Positions 50,579 to 58,462 of a stretch of 64,000 nt of DNA are shown in pieces (position 1 is the first letter of the stretch; each line of letters opens with the position of its first letter). Origin of the DNA: Bradyrhizobium iriomotense. Its GTDB lineage: Bacteria; Pseudomonadota; Alphaproteobacteria; Rhizobiales; Xanthobacteraceae. The translations under genes and the position numbers were made by a program. A model generated the notes under the pieces. The model saw only the letters and a program-made list of their open reading frames with translations. It had not been told where the DNA came from and ran no database searches. The stretch covers positions 1 to 64,000 of the forward strand of contig NZ_BSOW01000029.1 in NCBI RefSeq assembly GCF_030160715.1. The letters are read 5' to 3'.

Positions 50579-51412
50579 TCACTCTCGCGACATGTCCTGG
50601 AAACACGCCCTCACCCAGTCGATCGTCACGCGCGTTGCGGCGTCGCGCTTGAGGTGGTTTTGCACGAGCAGCCAGGCGTCACGCCGCTTCGGCAGCAGTG
50701 TGGCGCGCAGGCGGCGATCGCCGAGCAGATCGGCGCAACTGTACTCCGGCAACACGCCGGCGGCCTGATGTGCGCGGATCAGGTTACGGATGACGCGAAC
50801 GTTGTCGGTGACGCAGCGCGCGCGGGCTTTCTTGGTGCGCAGGAATTGCATCTCGGGAATGGCACCGAGTTCGTCCGGATAGGCGCACAGCACCGGCTCG
50901 CCCTCGGTCGTAACAGGCTCGAAATAATAGATGCGGATGTCGCCGAGCCTGGAGATCGCGAAGTCGCCCTTGTCGGGCTTGCGCAGGCGGATGGCGAGAT
51001 CGGCCTCCCAGCGCGAGAACTTGACGTTCTCGCTCGAGGTGAGGAATTGCAGTGTCAGGCCGGGATTGGCGCGCAGGAAGCCGCTCGCGCGCGGCGACAG
51101 CACCTCCTCGGCAACCGTGTTGGTGGAGGCGATGCGCACGCGTCCCACCGGACCTTCCAGGCTCTCGCTGAGGCGGCCGATCTCGGCGGCATGTGCGGCC
51201 ATTGCCTCGACATGCGCCAGCACCGCCTCGCAACTCCGCGTCGGCCTGCGAACGCCGTCGGCGGCCTCGAACAGACGCAAACCAAGCGCACGCTCGATGC
51301 GCGACAACCTGCGCCCGACCGTCGTCTCGTCGATGCGTAGCCGCGCGCTGGCGCCCGCGTAGGTGCCCTCGTCCCTGACGGCAGCGATGATGCGCAGATC
51401 GTCCCAGTTCAT
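50579..51412 (-). CDS. LysR-family transcriptional regulator
   Basis: A 277-residue regulator with an N-terminal winged helix (MNWDDLRIIAAVRDEGTYAGASARLRIDETTVGRRLSRIERALGLRLFE) and a substrate-binding domain beginning near residue 90. It is divergent from a cysteine hydrolase/GST operon over about 128 bases containing repeated CTGCAATATC motifs, which should be its operators. The inducer is unknown. Confidence 0.92.
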   Translation of the reverse strand: MNWDDLRIIAAVRDEGTYAGASARLRIDETTVGRRLSRIERALGLRLFEAADGVRRPTRSCEAVLAHVEAMAAHAAEIGRLSESLEGPVGRVRIASTNTVAEEVLSPRASGFLRANPGLTLQFLTSSENVKFSRWEADLAIRLRKPDKGDFAISRLGDIRIYYFEPVTTEGEPVLCAYPDELGAIPEMQFLRTKKARARCVTDNVRVIRNLIRAHQAAGVLPEYSCADLLGDRRLRATLLPKRRDAWLLVQNHLKRDAATRVTIDWVRACFQDMSRE

Positions 51413-51442
51413 CGCTCGAGGTTATACCGGGCCGGGAGCAGC

Positions 51443-51488
51443 CTGCAATATCGCAGCCACCCGCTGCAATATCCCTGCATATCGGCAG
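51443..51488. promoter_or_regulatory. Phased CTGCAATATC repeats, candidate LysR operator
   Basis: CTGCAATATC at 51443 and 51464 and the variant CTGCATATC at 51475, so spacings are 21 and 11 bases (two and one helical turns). The first and third also form dyads CTGC-N6-GCAG (51443-51456 and 51475-51488). Confidence 0.6.
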
Positions 51489-51540
51489 GCATTCCCGGAG
51501 CTATGTTTGTCGCGCCTTTTGCCCCGGAGATTTCCAGACC

Positions 51541-52134
51541 ATGACGACCGCAAAGACGCTGCTGCAGCTCGCCGGTGCCGATCTCAACCCACCGCGGCTC
51601 GGCGACGCCGCTCTGGTGCTGATCGACATCCAGAACGAATATCTCGCAGGTCCTCTCGCTTTGCCCGACGCCCGGCCCGCGATCGCGCGGGCGGCTGTGC
51701 TCCTGGCGCGGGCACGCGAGAGCGGAGCCGCGATCATCCATATCGCCCATCGCGGCAAGGCCGGCAGCCTGTTCGATCGCGGCACTGAGCGCGGCGCCAT
51801 CGTCGCCGAGCTAAGCCCCCGTGCCGGAGAGCTGGTGATCGAGAAGGAGTTGCCGAATGCGTTTGCCGGCACCGATCTGCAAGCGCGCCTTGTCGCAACC
51901 GACAGGAAGAACATCGTACTGGCCGGCTTCATGACGCATATGTGCGTCAGCTCCACGGCGCGCGCCGCGCTCGACCTCGGCTTTCGCACGACGATCGACG
52001 CCGACGCCTGCGCCACGCGCGACCTGCCCGACGGCCTTGGCGGCACGCTGGACGCCCGGACCATCCACGAGGTTGCACTCGCCGAGCTATCCGACCGCTT
52101 CGCGATCATCGCGCGCGGCGATGCGCTGAAATAA
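51541..52134 (+). CDS. Cysteine hydrolase, isochorismatase family
   Basis: A 197-residue hydrolase with the isochorismatase/nicotinamidase triad Asp29 (LVLIDIQNEY), Lys102 (ELVIEKELPNAF) and Cys135 (FMTHMCVSSTAR). Such enzymes cleave C-N or vinyl-ether bonds; the exact substrate is unknown. It lies 12 bases before a glutathione S-transferase gene, with which it likely forms an operon under the LysR regulator. Confidence 0.92.
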   Translation: MTTAKTLLQLAGADLNPPRLGDAALVLIDIQNEYLAGPLALPDARPAIARAAVLLARARESGAAIIHIAHRGKAGSLFDRGTERGAIVAELSPRAGELVIEKELPNAFAGTDLQARLVATDRKNIVLAGFMTHMCVSSTARAALDLGFRTTIDADACATRDLPDGLGGTLDARTIHEVALAELSDRFAIIARGDALK

Positions 52135-52146
52135 CGGAGCAACGCG

Positions 52147-52776
52147 ATGCTGCAACTCTATTTCTCGCCGATGGCCTGCTCGCTTGCGAGCCGCATCGCA
52201 CTGATGGAAGCAGACCTCGATGCGCGCTATCATCTGGTGCATCTCTTGACCAAGAAGGTCGTGGGCGACGACAGCGATTTTCGCGGCATTTCGTCGAAGG
52301 GCGCGGTGCCGGTCCTGGTGCTGGAAAACGGCGAGCGGCTGACGGAATGCGCGGCGGTGCTGCAATACATCGCCGACCTGAAGCCCGAGCTCGGCCTTGC
52401 GCCGCGGCCCGGCGATCCGGATCGCTATCGCCTGCAGGAGTGGCTCAGCTTCATCGGCGCCGAGATCCACAAGGCCTTCCTGTTTCCGACCTTCTGGTAC
52501 AAGGACGACGGCTCGCTTGCGAAGCCACGCGCAAGAATCGAACAGACACTGTCGGTGCCATCAGCGCATCTCGCCGACCGCGAATTCCTCGTCGGTAACA
52601 GCTTCACCGTTGCGGATGCGCATCTCACCTGGGTCTTGCTGCTGCTCCGCCCCGCGGGCGTCGACATCGCGCAATGGCCGTCGCTGGTCAGCTATCTCGC
52701 CCGCATGCAATCGCGGCCCGCCGTCCGGGACGCGATTGCGACGGAAACGGCGCTGCGCAAGACGCTCGCAGCTTGA
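52147..52776 (+). CDS. Glutathione S-transferase family protein
   Basis: A 209-residue protein with the beta-class GST N-terminus MLQLYFSPMACSLASRIALMEADL, where Ser or Cys near residue 10 sits at the catalytic position, a VPVLVLENGERLTECAAVLQYIAD block near residue 55, and an all-helical C-terminal domain (LVGNSFTVADAHLTW). It detoxifies or isomerises using glutathione. Second gene of the hydrolase operon; it ends seven bases from the convergent DUF2778 gene. Confidence 0.92.
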   Translation: MLQLYFSPMACSLASRIALMEADLDARYHLVHLLTKKVVGDDSDFRGISSKGAVPVLVLENGERLTECAAVLQYIADLKPELGLAPRPGDPDRYRLQEWLSFIGAEIHKAFLFPTFWYKDDGSLAKPRARIEQTLSVPSAHLADREFLVGNSFTVADAHLTWVLLLLRPAGVDIAQWPSLVSYLARMQSRPAVRDAIATETALRKTLAA

Positions 52777-52783
52777 GCGCGCC

Positions 52784-53947
52784 TTACTCGACTCGCGCCA
52801 GCACGGCGAGCTTGCGGATGCCCTTGTTACGGTAGGCGTCGAGGAAGGCGGAGTAGTCGCGGAACGACACGCAGCCGTTGGAATCGCCGTTCGGTCCGAG
52901 CATGAAGGTGTGCGCGAGCAGGCCGTCGCGGCCATAGATCGCGCTCTCGCCGCCGATCGGCGTCAGCCGCAGCGCGGGCACGCCGTGGAACAGCGCCTCG
53001 CGCGGCTTGAGCATATAGATGTGCGGCGGCGTCACGCCGCGCATGCGGACGCGCTGGGAGCTCGGGTCGTCGAGATTGGAGCCGAGCCCGGAATGCGCCT
53101 CGAGCCTGGTGCCGTCGGGCAGATAGACCATCTTCGCGGTGATGTCGTAGACCGCGGTGTCGCGATCATAGGGCGGCGAACCGCCGAGCATCGGGTTCTG
53201 CTCCTTCGGCGCGATGCTCGCGGTCACGCTGGCATCGGCTGAAGCGTAAGCCAGCAGGCCGCCTGAGGGCTCGCGCTTGCCCCAGAGCTTCTCGACCATC
53301 GACTGCCGCGGCCCGGTGATCGCCATCACCGCCGCCTTCGCGCGATCGGCGAAAGACTTCGTGGGCTTGGCCTCAGGCACGCGCGCGGTCTCGGCCGGCT
53401 CGGCCGAGGCAACCTGCACCGGCGCATCCGCGCCGCGCCTGGCCTTCGCGGCGTCTGCGATCTTGGCGGGGCCTTGCGCCTTCGGCGCTTCCGCAACCTT
53501 CGAAGGCGCGGCGGGCTTCGCAGCGTCCTTGGCGTCCGCAACCTTGGTCGCGGGAATCTGAGGCGCCGCGCTCGCCGCGTTCGAGTCCACACTCTGCGGA
53601 GCTGCGGCGGCAAAACGCTCGTTGAACATTTCGCGGGTCATCGGCGTGACCACCTGCCCGCGATCGGGCAGCATCGCGAAGACTTCCTTCACCGCCTCGC
53701 CGGCCTCGCGCAGCGCGACCTTCGGTGCGCGCTTGATCACGGGCTCGTCGTAGCCGGTGGTGCCGACGGTCGGATAGACGCTCGCGCCGAGGATGTTGTT
53801 ATGAACGGTCCAGCCGGCGCCCAGCACCAGGCAACCGATCGCGGCGGCGCCGACGATGGTCTGGGTGGTCACTTTCCGGGAAGACTTCCGAGAAGATTTT
53901 TTGGACTTCCGTGCCGCGTTACTCTGCGCAGCGATACTCGTACTCAT
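52784..53947 (-). CDS. Membrane-anchored DUF2778 protein (L,D-transpeptidase-like catalytic core)
   Basis: A 387-residue protein. After a basic N-terminus (RKSKKSSRKSSRK) comes one membrane helix (TIVGAAAIGCLVLGAGW), then a long Ala/Lys/Pro linker (~residues 110-210), and a C-terminal DUF2778 domain with His346 and Cys359 in LAHTFMLGPNGDSNGCVSF. DUF2778 includes peptidoglycan-acting type VI effectors of the Tlde1 kind. Here the anchor and linker suggest a cell's own envelope enzyme. ATG 53947 is chosen; the in-frame ATG at 54022 precedes unrelated residues. Confidence 0.85.
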   Translation of the reverse strand: MSTSIAAQSNAARKSKKSSRKSSRKVTTQTIVGAAAIGCLVLGAGWTVHNNILGASVYPTVGTTGYDEPVIKRAPKVALREAGEAVKEVFAMLPDRGQVVTPMTREMFNERFAAAAPQSVDSNAASAAPQIPATKVADAKDAAKPAAPSKVAEAPKAQGPAKIADAAKARRGADAPVQVASAEPAETARVPEAKPTKSFADRAKAAVMAITGPRQSMVEKLWGKREPSGGLLAYASADASVTASIAPKEQNPMLGGSPPYDRDTAVYDITAKMVYLPDGTRLEAHSGLGSNLDDPSSQRVRMRGVTPPHIYMLKPREALFHGVPALRLTPIGGESAIYGRDGLLAHTFMLGPNGDSNGCVSFRDYSAFLDAYRNKGIRKLAVLARVE

Positions 53948-54060
53948 TCGCCTTGCGTCCAGGACGGTGTCACTCAGTCCCCCTTCGAAGTGCCGCTGCT
54001 GGTCACGGTCCGAGAGCTGCATCTCGCAGAGGGTCGGAGCGTCATTAAGGCGACTTTTAG

Positions 54061-54075
54061 TTAAATGCGGATTAA
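54061..54075. promoter_or_regulatory. CtrA-like box (TTAA-N7-TTAA)
   Basis: TTAA at 54061-54064, seven bases, TTAA at 54072-54075. This is the full CtrA half-site arrangement; the base after is G instead of C. It lies 114 bases upstream of the DUF2778 gene start and would suit cell-cycle control of an envelope enzyme. Short motif, so chance is possible. Confidence 0.45.
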
Positions 54076-54435
54076 GTTCGGGCCGATGTGAGGCAACGCG
54101 TTAACGCTGTCCCATTTCGGGAAAAATCGCGTAAAATTACGGACTTAGCCAAAACTGTTAACCATGTTTGACGGCGCCTCCAGCCGAGCCTCATGACGCA
54201 TCCAACCACGGCCTTTTCGTGATCTTCGACGCAGCCGGATCATAACGACGAAGGGTTGCGCGAGGCTGGTGGACTCCGCTTCCGATGCGACACGAAAGCG
54301 CCGGCACATATCGATCACATCGCGCGCCGAACCTCACGCACGGCGGGCTGACCGAGAGTTGATCGCGCCTCATCTGGAAAAGAGCCCCGCGAGAAAATAG
54401 GTGCCGTCTCGGCACTTTTCGGCAGCCTCCGCGTG

Positions 54436-54453
54436 TGATACGGTACCGTATCA
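54436..54453. promoter_or_regulatory. 18-bp perfect palindrome, TetR-type operator candidate
   Basis: TGATACGGTACCGTATCA is identical on both strands. It is 43 bases before the FecR-domain gene start. TetR-family repressors often bind GTACC-centred palindromes like this one; no TetR gene is in the window. Confidence 0.6.
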
Positions 54454-54495
54454 GCATCGCCTTGAAATGTGCCGAGCACGCCAATGGAGGCTGGC

Positions 54496-55035
54496 ATGAG
54501 AAGGGTCGCACACGCCGGATTTTGGACTCTGGCGTCGTCGTTTGTGTTGATCGGACAGGCCGTCGCGCAGCCTGCCAGCGCGGGTTGCGCGTCATCGCCG
54601 TCGGCCGCCGGAACGCAGACCGCCAACACGCAGACTTGGCGCTGCGACAACGGCATCACGATCGTTGCGGAAAATGGCGCCAGATTTGAACTTAAGGACG
54701 CCAACCGCGACGGACATATCGACTCGATCGAGTTGAGCAGCAAGGCGCTGCTGGTCGAGGTTCCCAAGAAGCCCGGCGGCAATCCCTTCAAGGTGCTGAC
54801 GCCGCAGGCGATCGCCGCAGTGCGCGGCACGAGATGGGCCGTCGATGCCGCCGACGGCAGCAAGACGTCCGTGTTCGTCGCCGAAGGACGTGTCGGCGTC
54901 AGCCGCAGGGCCCGCGGACGGGCCGTCCTGCTCGGACCGGGCGAAGGCGTCGACGTCGAGGCGACCGGCATGGCTGAGGTCAAGCGCTGGGGCCAGCCGC
55001 GCATCGACGCCTTGATGGCAAGGCTCGGACAGTAA
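54496..55035 (+). CDS. Exported FecR-domain protein
   Basis: A 179-residue protein with a signal peptide (FWTLASSFVLIGQAVA). The core of a FecR beta domain is seen around FKVLTPQAIAAVRGTRWAVDAADGSKTSVFVAEGRVGVSRRARG and VLLGPGEGVDVEATG. FecR-type domains bind envelope ligands or partners. A GGAGG site precedes ATG 54496. It lies 15 bases before a CHASE2 cyclase, and the pair probably forms one envelope-to-second-messenger signalling unit. Confidence 0.85.
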   Translation: MRRVAHAGFWTLASSFVLIGQAVAQPASAGCASSPSAAGTQTANTQTWRCDNGITIVAENGARFELKDANRDGHIDSIELSSKALLVEVPKKPGGNPFKVLTPQAIAAVRGTRWAVDAADGSKTSVFVAEGRVGVSRRARGRAVLLGPGEGVDVEATGMAEVKRWGQPRIDALMARLGQ

Positions 55036-55050
55036 AGGCTAACGACGGGT

Positions 55051-56940
55051 ATGAGTAGCCGACGCGTTCAGATCCTGGTTGCGCTCGTCCTCACCGCGCT
55101 GTGGGGCGCCGCCATTTACGTTGCTCACGCGAACGGCCATCTGCGGTTTCTCGATCGTCTCGAGGCGACGCTGACGGACTTGCGAACGCTGGCGCGCGGC
55201 GTTCAGCCTCCGCCCGATCTCGTCACCATCATTGCGATCGACGACACCGTCGTGAAGCGCGGCGGCCGCTATCCGCTTCCCCGCGCCGACCTCGCGCGCG
55301 TCGTCGATGCCGTGGCGCAGTTCAAGCCGAAGGTGATCGCCGTCGACCTCCTGCTGGTCGATCGTGGCGCCAGACTCGGCGATGCCATGCTGGCGCGTTC
55401 GCTCGCCGCCGGCCCGACGATCCTTGCCGCCGCGGCGATCTTTCCAGCCGCCAGCGATACCGTGGCGACGAGCAGCGAAGGGCCGCTCGCCGCCCTGCCC
55501 CAGGCCGAGCGCTTCCTGCTGCCGCTGCCGGCCTTCGCGGAACACGCCGAGGTCGGCATCGTCAACGTTGCGACGGGACAGTCCGGCTCCCCGCTTTCGG
55601 TCCCGATGCTGTTCCGGACGGGCGACAAGGTCGAACTGTCGTTTCCGCTGCGGGTGGCGAGCCAGGCGCTGGGCCTGCCGCTGACGATTGCGCCCGATCA
55701 CCTCATGCTCGGCGAGCGCACGGTCCCGACCGACACCGACTTTTCACTACCGATCACCTATTACGGCCCGCGCCGCACGATCCGCACGTTGAGCGCGCAG
55801 AACGTGTTCGACGGCACGCTCGACCGCGGGGCCATCGAGAACCGGATCGTCGTGATCGGCGCTTCGGTCGCAGGCGGCGGCGATTTCTTCCCGACGCCGT
55901 TCGATACCCTGATGCCCGGCGTCGAGGTCGTCTCGACCGCGATCACGCATCTCGTCGCCGGCGACGGCATGGTGCGCGACCGCAAGGTTCATATCGCCGA
56001 CGCATTCGCCGCGATCCTGCTGCCAATGATCCTGGTGGGCCTGCTTGCCTGGCGGCGAAGCGCGATCGGCCTCATTGCGGCGGCGATGGTGGTGATGGCG
56101 TGGGCCGCACTCAACCTGTTCGCGTTCACGCACGGCATCTGGCTCAACGCCGCAACCACGCTCGCGGCCGCAGTGCCGCCGGTTGCGATCTTTGCCGGCG
56201 TGCAATTGTGGGCGGGAGGTCGCAGGACGCAGTACCTGACGGCAAGGAGCAGATCGCTGGCGCAATTCCAGGCGCCTGCCGTGCAGGAGTGGCTGGCGCG
56301 CGATCCCGATTTCCTGGCAGAACCGGTCCACCAGAATGCCGCCGTCGTCTTCATCGACCTCTCCGGCTTCACGGCACTCAGCGAACGGCTCGATCCGGAC
56401 ACGCTTCGCGACCTGTTGAAGGCGTTTCATGCGCTGGTCGACAAGACGGCGCTCTCGTACGGTGGAATGATAACCGGATTTCTCGGCGACGGCGCCATGA
56501 TCCTGTTCGGCCTGCCACGCGCAGCGCCTGACGACGCGGCCCGCGCCGTCAAATGCTCAGTCGACCTGCACCGCGCTGTGGAAAGCTGGATGGCATCGCT
56601 GCCGGTGCCGATCAGGGATCAGCTCGGCTTCAAGATCGGCGCGCATTTCGGCCCCATCGTCGCCTCGCGTCTTGGCGAAAGCCACCAGCACATCACCGCG
56701 ACGGGCGACACCGTCAACGTGGCGAACCGGTTGATGGAGGTCGCCGCCCAGCACGATGCGCGGCTCGCGTTCAGCGATACCCTGCTTGATACGGCCGACT
56801 TCCACGGTGATCCCCACGGCGTTCTGACAGGACCGTTGCAGACGCAGGTTCGCGGCCGCTCCGGCGCGGTCACCGTCTGGTTCTGGCGCGAAGAGCGGCA
56901 GCCGGGACAGGCCGCGGCTGAGGCCGACGTCGCGGGCTGA
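55051..56940 (+). CDS. CHASE2-sensor adenylate/guanylate cyclase
   Basis: A 629-residue membrane receptor. One N-terminal helix, then a periplasmic CHASE2 domain (ILVALVLTALWGAA to about residue 300), three closely spaced helices (~310-390), and a class III cyclase domain starting near residue 430. Metal ligands are Asp436 (VVFIDLSGFT) and Asp480 (GFLGDGAM); Thr554, Asn556 and Arg560 lie in GDTVNVANR. The canonical Lys before GDG is Gly476. It should make cAMP or cGMP in response to an envelope signal, if active. Confidence 0.92.
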   Translation: MSSRRVQILVALVLTALWGAAIYVAHANGHLRFLDRLEATLTDLRTLARGVQPPPDLVTIIAIDDTVVKRGGRYPLPRADLARVVDAVAQFKPKVIAVDLLLVDRGARLGDAMLARSLAAGPTILAAAAIFPAASDTVATSSEGPLAALPQAERFLLPLPAFAEHAEVGIVNVATGQSGSPLSVPMLFRTGDKVELSFPLRVASQALGLPLTIAPDHLMLGERTVPTDTDFSLPITYYGPRRTIRTLSAQNVFDGTLDRGAIENRIVVIGASVAGGGDFFPTPFDTLMPGVEVVSTAITHLVAGDGMVRDRKVHIADAFAAILLPMILVGLLAWRRSAIGLIAAAMVVMAWAALNLFAFTHGIWLNAATTLAAAVPPVAIFAGVQLWAGGRRTQYLTARSRSLAQFQAPAVQEWLARDPDFLAEPVHQNAAVVFIDLSGFTALSERLDPDTLRDLLKAFHALVDKTALSYGGMITGFLGDGAMILFGLPRAAPDDAARAVKCSVDLHRAVESWMASLPVPIRDQLGFKIGAHFGPIVASRLGESHQHITATGDTVNVANRLMEVAAQHDARLAFSDTLLDTADFHGDPHGVLTGPLQTQVRGRSGAVTVWFWREERQPGQAAAEADVAG

Positions 56941-56953
56941 AGGCTCGAAACCG

Positions 56954-58456
56954 TTACCGGACTTCCGGCGGCGACGAACGGTCGAGGACCTCGCCCTTGG
57001 CGCCCTCCAGCAGATCGATCCCGTAGGTCTCGACGACAAGCGGCCCGCGCTTGCGCTGCAGTTCCGTAACGCGCGTCACCTGCGAGAAGATCTCGTTGAG
57101 GGAGGGATGACCGTCGGCGCGCAGCTCGTCGACATAGAGCAGCTTGCCGGCAAGCAGCTTCGGATCGGGCTCACCCATGTTGACCCAGCGGATGCGCTGG
57201 CCCTGCTGAACCACGCAGGTGCCGCGCGGCAGATAGAAGGCGAGCCAGCCTGTGGTGCCGTAGTCCGGCGTCAGGATGCAGGTCGCGCCGGTCTTCACGC
57301 GTACCACCTCGATCTCGGACGCAAGCGCGCGCCAGCCGACGCCGACGCTGCGCACGGTGGCGTCGCGGCGATAGAAGGATAGCCAGCCGGTATTGGCCTG
57401 CACGATGAGGGCCGCAAACATCGCGATGCCGGCGGGTGCCGCCCATTTCAGGCAGAATGCGACGAGCTCCTGCTGTCGCGGCTTCCATTGCGCGATGTGC
57501 GCGGCGACCGCAGCCGCGACCGCGAAGGCGGGATAGACCGGCGCGAACCAATTGGCCTCGACGCGGGCGTGCAGCGAATGCCAGACGAAATAGACGACGA
57601 TGGTCCAGAACATCGTCTCGATCAGGATGCGCGAGGCCGATGCGCCGGTCCGCCGCCATGTCAGCACATGAAGGCCCATCGCACCGAGGATGAAGACGAG
57701 CGGAGTTGCGAAGGCGAACTGGGTCGGGATGAGCTCGGCGATGAAGACGGGACGGAAATCCTCGATCCGCGCGCGGCCGAACTGCTTAAGGAACGACACC
57801 CATTGATGATCGGCATTCCAGAGCACCACGGGCGAGAAGATCGCGAACGCCACGATGCCGCCGAGATAGGGCCAGGGCGAGATGAACCAGCGCCTGAGCT
57901 TCGGTACCGCCGCGAGCCAGATCAGGATCGCGACACCGAAGAACAGCGCGGTGTATTTCGACAGCAGCGCAGCGCCGACCGCAGCGCCCACCGCAAGCCA
58001 CCACACGCCGCGGCCGGTCTCCAGCACCTTTGCGAGGAAGAACAGCACGAAGCTGGAGGCAACCAGCAGCGGCGCATCGGGCGTGACGATCAGCGTGCCG
58101 ACGGCGGCCATCAGCGTCGCGTTGAGCAGGATCGCGCTGGTTGCGGCAACGCGCGTGCCGCCGAACAGGATCGCGGCGGCGCGATACACCGCATAGCTCA
58201 TGGGCAGCGCAAGCAGGATCGAGACCAGCCGAACGCCGAGCTCGGTATCGCCCGCGATCATGGTGCCGGCGCGGATGACGTAGGCGACCATCGGCGGGTG
58301 GTCGTAATAGCCGCCCGCCAGGCTCTTCGACCACATCCAGTAATAGGCTTCGTCGAAGGTGATCGGCGTGAAGGCGGCGGCGACCAGCCGCAGCACGACC
58401 ATTGCAATGATGATCAGCGCGGTATTACGAACGATCCGCGCGTCGGCCCCGCCCAT
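56954..58456 (-). CDS. ArnT-like membrane glycosyltransferase (family 39)
   Basis: 500 residues with about twelve membrane segments. The early loop FDEAYYWMWSKSLAGGYYDHPPMVAY is the acidic acceptor/donor motif of ArnT-type enzymes. A small C-terminal periplasmic part (~residue 400 on) follows. It starts six bases after the GT2 gene, so the pair should act in one pathway: sugar loading on polyprenyl phosphate, then transfer outside. Acceptor unknown. Confidence 0.88.
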   Translation of the reverse strand: MGGADARIVRNTALIIIAMVVLRLVAAAFTPITFDEAYYWMWSKSLAGGYYDHPPMVAYVIRAGTMIAGDTELGVRLVSILLALPMSYAVYRAAAILFGGTRVAATSAILLNATLMAAVGTLIVTPDAPLLVASSFVLFFLAKVLETGRGVWWLAVGAAVGAALLSKYTALFFGVAILIWLAAVPKLRRWFISPWPYLGGIVAFAIFSPVVLWNADHQWVSFLKQFGRARIEDFRPVFIAELIPTQFAFATPLVFILGAMGLHVLTWRRTGASASRILIETMFWTIVVYFVWHSLHARVEANWFAPVYPAFAVAAAVAAHIAQWKPRQQELVAFCLKWAAPAGIAMFAALIVQANTGWLSFYRRDATVRSVGVGWRALASEIEVVRVKTGATCILTPDYGTTGWLAFYLPRGTCVVQQGQRIRWVNMGEPDPKLLAGKLLYVDELRADGHPSLNEIFSQVTRVTELQRKRGPLVVETYGIDLLEGAKGEVLDRSSPPEVR

Positions 58457-58462
58457 GATGCG

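Larger units (their letters stand above)
53948..54495. other. Large divergent intergenic region
   Basis: About 550 bases between the DUF2778 and FecR genes. The part near 54040-54170 is AT-richer than the rest and holds a CtrA-like box (54061-54075) and two GTTAAC motifs (around 54102 and 54156). An 18 bp perfect palindrome is near the FecR side. I see no coding frame. Confidence 0.6.
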
